From NCBI GenBank assembly GCA_937917025.1, contig CALFSF010000291.1:1-8189 (forward strand): a stretch of 8,189 nt of DNA, given 5' to 3'. Within the stretch, counting starts at the first letter, position 1, and each line of letters begins with the position of its first letter. Source of the stretch: an uncultured Paraburkholderia sp. (GTDB lineage Bacteria; Pseudomonadota; Gammaproteobacteria; Burkholderiales; Burkholderiaceae). Positions 1 through 5,579 of this stretch are shown here, one piece after another. The notes beneath the pieces were generated by a model. The model ran no database searches. It had not been told where the DNA came from and was given only the letters and a program-made list of their open reading frames with translations. Both the position numbers and the translations under genes were made by a program.

Positions 1-750
1 CGTCGCGTGTTCGTCGGCACGCAGAAGGTTGACCACGTCGCGCACGCCGGGCGTAGCCATCAGGAGCGCGCGCACGTCGTCGGCGGAGGCTTCGTCGAGG
101 GCGCGGTCGGACAGGTCCTGGAGCGCCTCCCAGCCGAATACCCAGCCCATGCGGGCAACCATGAAGCCGACGATCGCCGCCGCGATCGGATCGAGCAGAC
201 GCACGCCCGCGAGGCTCCCGAGAATGCCGAGCGCCACGACAAGCGATGACGCCGCGTCCGAGCGCGCGTGCCACGCGTTGGCGATGAGCATGGCCGAGCG
301 CACACGCTTCGCTTCGCGCAGCATGTAGCGAAAAAGGCTTTCCTTCGAAACGAGCACCACCGCCGCGACGGCGAACGCGCTCATATGGACGGCCGGAATA
401 TCGTCGAGACTGGCGAGACGCGTTCCGGCGCGCCACAACATACCGACGCCCACGGCGATCAGCAATCCGCCGAGAAACAGCGACGCCACGGTTTCATAGC
501 GGCTGTGGCCGTAATTGTGATCGGCGTCGGGTTTCGCGCCGCTATGCCGGTTCGCGAGCAGCACGACGAAATCGGAAACGAGATCGGCAAGCGAATGCAC
601 GCCGTCCGCAACGAGCGCCTGCGAATGGGCAATCACGCCAATCGCAATCTGGAGCGACATCAGTACGGCATTGAGCACAATACTGACGAACGTGCTCCGG
701 CGTGCAACCTGATGCTTTTGCGCGGAAGGATCGACGGCGGCGAGCGGCAT
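1..750 (-). CDS. Cation diffusion facilitator (CDF) metal efflux transporter, C-terminus cut by the window edge
   Basis: Inner-membrane antiporter that would export a divalent metal, probably Zn2+ or Fe2+, in exchange for protons. The first 250 residues are present and the frame runs off the left edge. Seen: hydrophobic segments near residues 20-42, 60-68, 88-108, 122-136, 168-184 and 188-206. Helix 2 carries H52-SLA-D56 inside ADGVHSLADLVSD, and helix 5 carries H161-ARS-D165. Between helices 2 and 3 lies the His/Asp-rich DADHNYGHSRYE (75-86), typical of the FieF/YiiP-like CDF group. The C-terminal cytoplasmic domain has begun (DEASADDVRALLMATPGV, about 219-236). Known: in the family the HxxxD pairs of helices 2 and 5 form the transport site. 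The start is the only ATG in frame after an upstream stop at 784-786, but no clear ribosome binding site precedes it, so the start is less sure than the family. Confidence 0.9.
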   Translation of the reverse strand, partial: MPLAAVDPSAQKHQVARRSTFVSIVLNAVLMSLQIAIGVIAHSQALVADGVHSLADLVSDFVVLLANRHSGAKPDADHNYGHSRYETVASLFLGGLLIAVGVGMLWRAGTRLASLDDIPAVHMSAFAVAAVVLVSKESLFRYMLREAKRVRSAMLIANAWHARSDAASSLVVALGILGSLAGVRLLDPIAAAIVGFMVARMGWVFGWEALQDLSDRALDEASADDVRALLMATPGVRDVVNLLRADEHAT

Positions 751-931
751 ACCAGATGAAGAAGGATATTGAACACGTTCATTTTACCGGGCATCGCGTG
801 ACAGGAAAGTTAATTATCAAAAATTTCCCTTTCAAATCAGCCGGTTATAAAAACACGAAGCATTCGTATTCCGCTCATCAGGAAGAGACAGGCGGCGTGG
901 CATGTGAGCGATGCATCAAAACGCGGGCGAT

Positions 932-964
932 AAAAAACCGCGCTCCTTGCGGTAGCGCGGCTTT
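932..964 (-). terminator. Rho-independent terminator of the hns-like gene
   Basis: Read on the minus strand, a 7-bp GC-rich stem (CCGCGCT at 938-944 pairing with AGCGCGG at 954-960) with a 9-nt loop is followed by six T residues (937-932). It lies about 70 bp downstream of the hns-like stop codon. On the plus strand the hairpin is followed by TTTT after one C, but no plus-strand gene ends here, so it most likely serves the minus-strand gene and insulates the CDF gene from it. Confidence 0.85.
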
Positions 965-1028
965 TCCCGGTTGCGGCAATCGTTTAGCGATTCAAACCTT
1001 GCACGGCAACGGTCGGAACTGAATGTGC

Positions 1029-1328
1029 CTATCGTGCGATCAGAAACTTTTCGCGATCTTTGCCTGCAATCCAGCGTGGTGGCTTGCCACGGCCGGACCA
1101 GGTGCTGCCGCTATCCGGATCACGATATTTCGGCGCGACGCCAGCGCGCGGACGGCCGACCTTTGCAGCCTTTCCACGACCGCCGCCGAGTTCGGCAAGC
1201 GTAATGCCGTAGTCGGCCATTTTCTGCTTGATTTCGTTCAGCACTTCCGCATATTCACGCGACTTTGCTTCTTCGATCTGCTTTTCCAGCCTCTCTCGCT
1301 GAGCGAGTAGTTCCTTGTAGGAAGACAT
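1029..1328 (-). CDS. H-NS family nucleoid-associated DNA-binding protein (BpH3/Bv3F type)
   Basis: Small histone-like protein of 99 residues that binds curved AT-rich DNA in the nucleoid and usually silences transcription. Seen: an N-terminal charged helix with coiled-coil character (about 1-45, KELLAQRERLEKQIEEAKSR), a Gly/Lys linker with an AT-hook-like GRPRAG (58-63), and the C-terminal H-NS core YRDPDSG-TWSGRGKPPRW (68-86). Length and layout match the short H-NS paralogues that Burkholderiales carry in several copies. The ATG at 1328 is preceded by AAGGGA (minus strand, 1338-1333) at good spacing. It appears monocistronic: the terminator at 932-964 lies downstream and a 401-bp AT-rich control region upstream. 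Self-repression is common in the family and would fit that region, but is inferred. Which of the several paralogues this is cannot be told. Confidence 0.93.
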   Translation of the reverse strand: MSSYKELLAQRERLEKQIEEAKSREYAEVLNEIKQKMADYGITLAELGGGRGKAAKVGRPRAGVAPKYRDPDSGSTWSGRGKPPRWIAGKDREKFLIAR

Positions 1329-1383
1329 AGATTCCCTTGTGGTTCGGTTAATTGGCGGCCGGTCTTTTGCCTGCTCGCGGTAT

Positions 1384-1397
1384 GTACAAGTTTGTAC
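1384..1397. promoter_or_regulatory. Operator-like palindrome upstream of the hns-like gene
   Basis: GTACAA-GT-TTGTAC, two perfect 6-bp inverted arms around a 2-bp centre, 56-69 bp upstream of the hns-like start codon. The dyad form fits a dimeric regulator site between promoter and start codon. The regulator is unknown and function is inferred from symmetry and position only. Confidence 0.35.
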
Positions 1398-1435
1398 GTG
1401 TTCATGCCTCGGAATTTTGCTGGCGAGATTAACAC

Positions 1436-1465
1436 AAAATAGAAACGGGAGAAAAGCCGTGTAAG
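1436..1465 (-). promoter_or_regulatory. Possible sigma-70 promoter of the hns-like gene
   Basis: On the minus strand, CTTACA (1465-1460; 4 of 6 matches to TTGACA) and TATTTT (1441-1436; 4 of 6 matches to TATAAT) are separated by 18 bp. Transcription would begin near 1430, giving a leader of about 100 nt that includes the 1384-1397 palindrome. Both boxes are weak and the region is AT-rich, so a chance match is quite possible. Confidence 0.25.
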
Positions 1466-1576
1466 AAAATTATTATTGCCCGCTTCAGAATACTTGCGTA
1501 CCTCCTTTAGCTCACGAACCTGGATTTGGCGGCAATTCATATTTCGGTGAAGAAGAGTTTACGAGTCATCTCATGA

Positions 1577-1619
1577 ATATCCGGATTAGCTCTCAAATCA
1601 TGAAAATAAATCCGGATAT
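1577..1619. repeat. 11-bp perfect inverted repeat with palindromic cores
   Basis: ATATCCGGATT at 1577-1587 and its exact reverse complement AATCCGGATAT at 1609-1619. Each arm contains the self-complementary octamer ATCCGGAT, so the site could be one large dyad or two separate dimer sites. The offset between arms is 32 bp, close to three helical turns, placing both on the same DNA face. The hexamer TCATGA, itself palindromic, occurs at 1571, 1598 and 1639 around the arms. No T run follows, so it is not a terminator. Confidence 0.5.
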
Positions 1620-1729
1620 CGAACTGGAACATTTCATATCATGAGAACTTCACCCGGCATCGAGATAAATAGCGGCGCGGGAACTAACCTTCAAACCGCT
1701 TGTTTAGGTGTTTTCCCGAAACAACGTAT

Positions 1730-2392
1730 TTAATCGGCGTGGCGCTCGATGCAATCCGCCAGCGCGTCGTGCAAGCTCGCGGAATCCATTTTCGGCGCGT
1801 CGAACATAAAGCGCGTGCGATGGCCGCCGATTTTCAGGTCGGCGCCGTAACGGTCGATACCCGCAAGGTCGAGTTCGCCGCCACGTCCCGGGTGGTCGTC
1901 GAAGAACGCCGTCAGCGCGGATTCTTCATCCGGTGAAAGCGGATCGAGCGGATCGAGATCGCGCGCGTCGAGCCAGCCCATTGCGCCAAAGCCGCCGATA
2001 TAGCGAATCCGCTCCAGCGACATCTGCCAGAACGTGAAATCGCCAAGCGCAAGATACTGTCCGGCGTCCGGGTGATAACGCAGATAGCGCCGCACGCGTT
2101 CCGGCGTGGGATCGACCGCTTCGAAGGTCCCGAGCAGCGTGACGCGCGGACTGTTCAGCACATCGCCTTCGGGCGCGTGCACGACCAGGAACCCGGCGCG
2201 CGGGTCGGCCTGCAGATTGCGCGTGTGTTCCGCGAGCCGGCTGACGAGAATCATCGGCCGGTGATGCGCATCGGGTGCGAACGGCAGGACGGTCGGATAG
2301 GGATACCCTTGAGGCTGACGCGCGTGCGTGGCAAGGGTGCCGATGGCCACCTGATGAAGCAGATGCAGCGGCGCGTGTGCGGGAATATTCAA
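1730..2392 (-). CDS. HugZ-family / pyridoxamine 5'-phosphate oxidase-related FMN- or heme-binding protein
   Basis: Cytosolic protein of 220 residues with no signal peptide. Residues 1-150 look like the split-barrel flavin-binding fold of the PNPOx-like superfamily: HLLHQVAIGTLATHA near the start, then LVSRLAEHTRNLQADPRAGFLV (49-70), which is characteristic of HugZ-type proteins, and YIGGFGAMGW (131-140). Residues about 152-220 form the smaller C-terminal domain common to this family (DUF2470-like). Known: some members (Helicobacter HugZ) bind and degrade heme, while many are uncharacterised; the true role here is open. The start is TTG at 2392, preceded by GAGG at 8-nt spacing; no ATG or GTG exists in frame back to the stop at 2459-2461. 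A 9-bp tandem repeat at 1941-1958 encodes LDPLDP at the junction between domains. It is divergent from the transporter gene at 2549. Confidence 0.85.
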   Translation of the reverse strand: MNIPAHAPLHLLHQVAIGTLATHARQPQGYPYPTVLPFAPDAHHRPMILVSRLAEHTRNLQADPRAGFLVVHAPEGDVLNSPRVTLLGTFEAVDPTPERVRRYLRYHPDAGQYLALGDFTFWQMSLERIRYIGGFGAMGWLDARDLDPLDPLSPDEESALTAFFDDHPGRGGELDLAGIDRYGADLKIGGHRTRFMFDAPKMDSASLHDALADCIERHAD

Positions 2393-2400
2393 GCGGACGA

Positions 2401-2404
2401 CCTC
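2401..2404 (-). promoter_or_regulatory. Ribosome binding site GAGG that supports the TTG start of the HugZ-like gene
   Basis: GAGG on the minus strand lies 8 nt upstream of the TTG at 2392. Because the open frame upstream has neither ATG nor GTG before its stop codon, this site decides the start. Confidence 0.6.
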
Positions 2405-2548
2405 GGGAAGGGGCGTGAAAACCGCCGGCGCGCCGGCAAATCGACGTAGATGTAGATATTAGTTCAGCCGGTTCGCACGTGGGCCCGGCTGCTTCGATAG
2501 AATCGTCCTTTCGCTTTCAGTGCGCTTTCTCTTCAGAACGGAAACTCC

Positions 2549-3760
2549 GTGTCCGACCGTCCTTCCGCTTTCGCTACGCCGCCCGCCGCCCACAGCACTC
2601 TGCCGGACGCCGCGCGCGAGCGTGCACGCCATGCAACGATGGCGCTCTTCTTCGTCGCCGGCATGATGTACGGCTCGTGGGGCGTCCACGTCCCCACCGT
2701 GCGCGACCGTTTTCACCTGAATCCGGCCATGCTGTCTTTTGCGCTGCTGGCCGTCGCGGTCGGATCGATCGTCGCGATGACGACCAACGCGAAATGGATC
2801 GCGCGCGTCGGTACGCGGCGAGCGTGTCTGACGGGCGGCCTGGTGATGTCGTTTGCTGGCATGCTGATCCTCGTCGTGCCGATGTACTGGATGTTGCTCG
2901 TCGTGCTGGCCGTGTTCGGCGCGGCGATGGCTACGCTCGATGTGGCGATGAACGCCGAAGCCAGCGCGGTCGAGGAAGCCCTGGCGCGGCCGATCATGTC
3001 GTCGCTGCATGGCGTGTTCAGCGTGGGCGGGATGGCCGGCGCGGTGGTGGGCGGCGCGGTGCTGTCGTGGGGCATGGCGCCGGCGGTGCATCTGCTGCTC
3101 GCGGGCGGGCTGTGCGCGCTGGTGCTGGTGCTCGCGTGTCCCGCCGTGCTGCCGCACGTGCCGCACCACGAACGGCCCGATGCCGGCACGCCGCGCGTGA
3201 ACCGCTGGCGCTCGTCTGCGCTGTGGGCGCTGGGCGGCATCGCGCTGATCGCGCTGGTGGCCGAGGGCGCGATGTACGACTGGGCGACCGTCTATATGCG
3301 CGACGTCGTGCTGTCGACGCCGGCCGTCGCCAGCGCGGCATATGCCGCGTTTTCGGGCGGCATGGCCGCCGCGCGCTTCGCGGGCGACGCCGTGCGCGCC
3401 CGTTTTGGCGCGCCGCAGCTGATCATGGCAAGCGCATCGCTCGCGTGCGCCGGCATGATCGGCGCGCTGCTGCTGCCGTATCCGGTGGCCGCGCTAACCG
3501 GCTTTACGCTGATGGGCCTCGGGCTCGCGAACATGATGCCGGTGCTGTTCGCGGCGGCCGCGCGCGTCGAAGGCGTCCACGCGGCCGAAGGGCTCGCGCA
3601 CGTCGCGGGGCTCGCATACTTCGGATTGCTGCTCGGGCCGGTTGTGATCGGCGGCGTCACGCAGATGACGAGCCTGCCGCTCGGCCTTTCGGTGGTCGCG
3701 CTGTGCGCGGCGCTCGTGGCGATCACCGGCCCCAGGGTGCTGCGCTGGCTGAAAATCTGA
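2549..3760 (+). CDS. Major facilitator superfamily transporter, YbjJ-like
   Basis: Integral inner-membrane transporter of 403 residues, the usual length for 12-helix MFS proteins and for E. coli YbjJ. Seen: a polar N-terminus (1-28), then hydrophobic helices beginning with MALFFVAGMMYGSWGVHVP (31-49), where the GSWGVHVPT stretch is typical of this branch. MFS loop motifs between helices 2 and 3 (NAKWIARVGTRR, 80-91) and between helices 8 and 9 (ARFAGDAVRARFGAP, 275-289) are both present. DVAMNAEASAVE (131-142) followed by RPIMSSLHGVFSVGG (147-161), and EGAMYDWATVYM (239-250), recall YbjJ-type proteins. Substrate unknown. The GTG start at 2549 has GGAA (2540-2543) upstream, and a possible -10 box TAGAAT lies at 2498-2503 without a good -35. 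The gene is divergent from the HugZ-like gene and convergent with the LivK-like gene; no partner gene sits in the same transcript. Confidence 0.9.
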   Translation: MSDRPSAFATPPAAHSTLPDAARERARHATMALFFVAGMMYGSWGVHVPTVRDRFHLNPAMLSFALLAVAVGSIVAMTTNAKWIARVGTRRACLTGGLVMSFAGMLILVVPMYWMLLVVLAVFGAAMATLDVAMNAEASAVEEALARPIMSSLHGVFSVGGMAGAVVGGAVLSWGMAPAVHLLLAGGLCALVLVLACPAVLPHVPHHERPDAGTPRVNRWRSSALWALGGIALIALVAEGAMYDWATVYMRDVVLSTPAVASAAYAAFSGGMAAARFAGDAVRARFGAPQLIMASASLACAGMIGALLLPYPVAALTGFTLMGLGLANMMPVLFAAAARVEGVHAAEGLAHVAGLAYFGLLLGPVVIGGVTQMTSLPLGLSVVALCAALVAITGPRVLRWLKI

Positions 3761-3776
3761 CTGCCGCACCAGACAA

Positions 3777-3810
3777 AAAGGCACGCGAAACTCGCGCTTC
3801 GCGTGCCTTT
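3777..3810. terminator. Bidirectional Rho-independent terminator between convergent genes
   Basis: Perfect 13-bp inverted repeat AAAGGCACGCGAA (3777-3789) and TTCGCGTGCCTTT (3798-3810) around an 8-nt loop. On the minus strand the stem ends in five T residues (3779-3775), making a strong terminator for the LivK-like gene; on the plus strand only TTT follows, but the A/T stem ends give a shared site for the transporter gene, whose stop codon is 17 bp upstream. Confidence 0.9.
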
Positions 3811-3820
3811 CGTGACTTCG

Positions 3821-3847
3821 CGTGAGACCAGGCAAGCCTGGCTCACG
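3821..3847. repeat. Second hairpin in the convergent gap, next to the LivK-like stop codon
   Basis: CGTGAG-A-CCAGGC-AA-GCCTGG-CTCACG: two 6-bp arms with a single unpaired A on one side, able to form a stem of about 11 bp with a 4-nt loop. It starts 13 nt past the LivK-like stop codon on the minus strand and precedes the true terminator. No T run follows. It may protect the 3' end of the mRNA. Confidence 0.6.
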
Positions 3848-3860
3848 TCGAACGCCGGTA

Positions 3861-5006
3861 TTACATCTTCACTACGTCGAGCAGCGTCTTCTTGCCGCCC
3901 TTGTAGTTGTACAGCGAGATCACGCCGTGCTTCAGGTCGCCCTTGGAGTCGAACGTGGTTTCGCCGATCACACCCTTGTAGTCGGTGCTCGGCATGGCTG
4001 CCAGGATCTTTGCCGGATCCGTCGAGTTCGCACGCTTCATTGCGTCGACGATGATGTACACAGCGTCATACGTGAACGGAGCGTAGATCTGGATCGGCTG
4101 GCCGAAACGCTTCTGATACTTGGCGAGGAACGCCGGGCCTTCAGGCATCTTCTCGAGCGCCATGCCGGCTTCCGAGCAGACGATGTTGTCGGTGGCGTCG
4201 CCAGCGAGGTCCGACAGCTTGTCGGTACACACGCCGTCACCGGCCAGCACCTTCGCGCGCAGGCCAAGCTGCTTGGCCTGCTTCGCGAACGGGCCGCCGG
4301 TTGCATCCATGCCGCCGTACATGATCGCGTCCGGGTTTTCGCCCTTGATCTTCGTCAGAATCGCGCGGAAGTCGACAGCCTTGTCGTTCGTCGCGTCATG
4401 CGACATCACGTTCAGGCCGAGCGACTTGGCGGTCTTCTCGAATTCGTTTGCCAGACCCTGACCGTAAGCGGTCGAGTCGTCGACGATCGCGACGCTCTTC
4501 ATCTTCATGGTCTTGGCTGCATAGTTAGCCAGCGCCGGTCCTTGCTGCGCATCGGTCGCCACGACGCGGTACGTCGTCTTGAAACCCTGTTGCGTGTAAG
4601 CCGGGTTCGTTGCCGACGGCGAGATCTGCACGATGCCCGCATCGCTGTAGATCTTCGATGCCGGGATCGACGTGCCCGAGTTCAGGTGGCCCACGACTGC
4701 CACGACCTTGTCGTCGACCAGCTTCTGTGCGACCTGCGTAGCCGTACGCGGGTCAGCTGCGTCGTCCTGCGCATCCAGTTCGAGCTTGATCTTCTGGCCG
4801 CCGATCGTCAGGCCCTTTGCGTTGATTTCCTCAACCGCCAGACGCGCGCCGTTTTCGTTGTCCTTACCCAGGTGGGCGATACCGCCCGTCAGCGGCGCAA
4901 CGTGACCGATCTTGACGACCGTGTCGGCTGCAGCCGATGTTGCCATCGTTGCGAACAGCATCGCCGCAGCGCTGATCGGCAACAGCTTTTGAATCTTGAT
5001 GTTCAT
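3861..5006 (-). CDS. Periplasmic branched-chain amino-acid (LivK/LivJ-type) ABC transporter substrate-binding protein
   Basis: Binds a branched-chain or related amino acid in the periplasm and delivers it to a LivHMGF-type importer. Seen in 381 residues: a Sec signal peptide (1-27; basic MNIKIQK, hydrophobic LLPISAAAMLFATM, cleavage after SAAA), then type I periplasmic-binding fold with VVKIGHVAPLTGG (30-42), GKDNENGARLAVEEIN (47-62), the ligand-site stretch VGHLNSGTSIPASKIY (105-120), and FTYDAVY (311-317). C260 and C277 could form a disulfide, as in Leu/Ile/Val-binding proteins. The ATG at 5006 is chosen because GGAGAC precedes it and the signal peptide begins there; a 35-residue in-frame extension to 5111 lacks both. 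No permease or ATPase gene is adjacent, so this is an orphan binding protein within the window. Single-gene transcript ended by the terminator at 3777-3810. Confidence 0.95.
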   Translation of the reverse strand: MNIKIQKLLPISAAAMLFATMATSAAADTVVKIGHVAPLTGGIAHLGKDNENGARLAVEEINAKGLTIGGQKIKLELDAQDDAADPRTATQVAQKLVDDKVVAVVGHLNSGTSIPASKIYSDAGIVQISPSATNPAYTQQGFKTTYRVVATDAQQGPALANYAAKTMKMKSVAIVDDSTAYGQGLANEFEKTAKSLGLNVMSHDATNDKAVDFRAILTKIKGENPDAIMYGGMDATGGPFAKQAKQLGLRAKVLAGDGVCTDKLSDLAGDATDNIVCSEAGMALEKMPEGPAFLAKYQKRFGQPIQIYAPFTYDAVYIIVDAMKRANSTDPAKILAAMPSTDYKGVIGETTFDSKGDLKHGVISLYNYKGGKKTLLDVVKM

Positions 5007-5161
5007 ATAAGTCTCCAGTTTCGGTCCCAAAAACAACGTAATCGCCCTGTGTTCCCCGCTTCCTGCACGTGTCTTCATCCCGTGGACGATCACGCCGGTT
5101 GCATCGTTCATGCACTTGGCCAGTACGTCAGCCGGTCTGTTTTTGGCAGGCGGCTACCCGT

Positions 5162-5196
5162 ACTTGCGCGCAAGTGTAGGCCATCAAATTAATTTG
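5162..5196. repeat. Two neighbouring perfect palindromes in the LivK-like upstream region
   Basis: ACTTGCGCGCAAGT (5162-5175, 14 bp, fully self-complementary) and CAAATTAATTTG (5185-5196, 12 bp, fully self-complementary), centres 22 bp apart, about two helical turns. One is GC-rich and one AT-rich, so they are not copies of a single site. Their place, 156-190 bp upstream of the start codon, fits regulator binding or leader RNA structure. Confidence 0.4.
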
Positions 5197-5214
5197 CGGG
5201 AATTTTTTGAGAAA

Positions 5215-5245
5215 GTGGGATCACTACTAATAGCGTTTATCCCAC
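5215..5245. promoter_or_regulatory. Operator-like inverted repeat over the possible LivK-like promoter
   Basis: GTGGGAT (5215-5221) and ATCCCAC (5239-5245), perfect 7-bp arms with a 17-bp spacer. The candidate -10 box of the LivK-like gene (5227-5232) lies between the arms, so a bound dimer would block the polymerase. The identity of the regulator cannot be told from the sequence. Confidence 0.35.
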
Positions 5246-5255
5246 ACGCGTTAAA
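5227..5255 (-). promoter_or_regulatory. Possible promoter of the LivK-like gene
   Basis: On the minus strand, TTTAAC (5255-5250; 3 of 6 to TTGACA) and TATTAG (5232-5227; 4 of 6 to TATAAT) are 17 bp apart. Transcription would start near 5220 and leave a leader of about 210 nt. The boxes are weak; the overlap with the inverted repeat is the main reason to consider it. Confidence 0.25.
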
Positions 5256-5294
5256 CCGGAACTTCGCCGGCCGACGGAAACGCACAGCCGGCGC

Positions 5295-5328
5295 GGGTTT
5301 GCGCGATACGAGGGTTTGCTCTATACGG
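5295..5328. repeat. Two tandem 17-bp repeats upstream of the hydrolase gene
   Basis: GGGTTTGCGCGATACGA (5295-5311) is followed at once by GGGTTTGCTCTATACGG (5312-5328), identical at 14 of 17 positions. A weak plus-strand promoter can be drawn inside it: TTGCGC (5299-5304), a 17-bp gap, then TATACG (5322-5327). The repeat could be a paired regulator site or a small local duplication. Confidence 0.45.
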
Positions 5329-5350
5329 ATTACGCTAAAGGCGGGTGCCG

Positions 5351-5366
5351 CCATTACCGTTAATGG
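5351..5366. promoter_or_regulatory. Small dyad CCATTA-N4-TAATGG
   Basis: Perfect 6-bp inverted arms around CCGT, 23 bp after the tandem repeats and about 215 bp upstream of the hydrolase start. The form suits a helix-turn-helix dimer site just downstream of the candidate promoter at 5299-5327; function is inferred from shape only. Confidence 0.3.
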
Positions 5367-5567
5367 TTCGAATACGCCCACACGGCTTCGATCACTCCGC
5401 AAAAGCGGCGAATCTCGTCATCGGGACGCGGATCATGCCGTGCCGTCGCCGGTCCCGCGTGCGCGCTCGGCAGGCGGTCCGTCGCCGCGCGTTCGGGGCG
5501 GCTGCAACCGGCCGCGTTTGGTGGCACACTGACCGCCCGCTTTTGCCGCCATGGCTTTAACCCGTTC

Positions 5568-5573
5568 AAGGAG
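5568..5573 (+). promoter_or_regulatory. Strong ribosome binding site AAGGAG for the GTG start of the hydrolase
   Basis: AAGGAG lies 6 nt upstream of the GTG at 5580. The ATG at 5578-5580 overlaps that GTG but is followed directly by the stop codon TGA, so it cannot be the gene start; the GTG is required. Confidence 0.8.
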
Positions 5574-5579
5574 ATCGAT

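Larger units (their letters stand above)
1329..1729. other. 401-bp AT-rich intergenic region between the HugZ-like and hns-like genes
   Basis: No supported gene. Both flanking genes run on the minus strand, so this holds the hns-like promoter and the 3' end of the HugZ-like transcript. It is visibly richer in A and T than the genes around it, as expected of an H-NS target. It holds a 14-bp palindrome at 1384-1397, a possible promoter at 1436-1465, an 11-bp inverted repeat at 1577-1619 and three TCATGA hexamers (1571, 1598, 1639). I see no clear intrinsic terminator for the HugZ-like gene just below position 1730. A frame opening at 1540 on the minus strand runs into the hns-like gene out of frame and lacks a ribosome binding site. 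Confidence 0.6.
5007..5579. other. 573-bp divergent intergenic region between the LivK-like and hydrolase genes
   Basis: No supported gene; frames crossing it lack ribosome binding sites and family resemblance. It must hold the promoters of both flanking genes. From left to right: the LivK-like ribosome binding site (GGAGAC, 5016-5011), a long probable leader, palindromes at 5162-5175 and 5185-5196, an inverted repeat at 5215-5245 over a possible minus-strand promoter, a 17-bp tandem repeat at 5295-5328, a dyad at 5351-5366, and the hydrolase ribosome binding site at 5568-5573. Confidence 0.6.

Noticed and set aside
1238..1540. Minus-strand frame of 100 codons starting in the hns-like upstream region
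   Set aside because: It overlaps most of the hns-like gene in another frame, has no ribosome binding site and no family resemblance.
2459..3169. Long minus-strand frame opposite the transporter gene
   Set aside because: Composition is dominated by His, Arg and Gln as expected of an antisense shadow of GC-rich code; the transporter on the plus strand has clear MFS motifs.
2479..3825. 448-codon plus-strand frame overlapping the transporter gene
   Set aside because: Extremely Arg/Ala/Gly-rich and out of frame with the recognised transporter; typical frame shadow.
5007..5111. 35-residue N-terminal extension of the LivK-like protein
   Set aside because: It would place the signal peptide inside the protein; ATG 5006 has GGAGAC upstream and a normal signal sequence directly after it.
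5128..5184. 18-codon minus-strand open frame as a possible leader peptide (MAYTCAQVRVAACQKQTG)
   Set aside because: No ribosome binding site, and no run of Leu, Ile or Val codons as needed for attenuation control of amino-acid genes.
3822..5192. 456-codon plus-strand frame opposite the LivK-like gene
   Set aside because: Antisense shadow rich in Arg, Val and His; the opposite strand encodes a full periplasmic binding protein with signal peptide.
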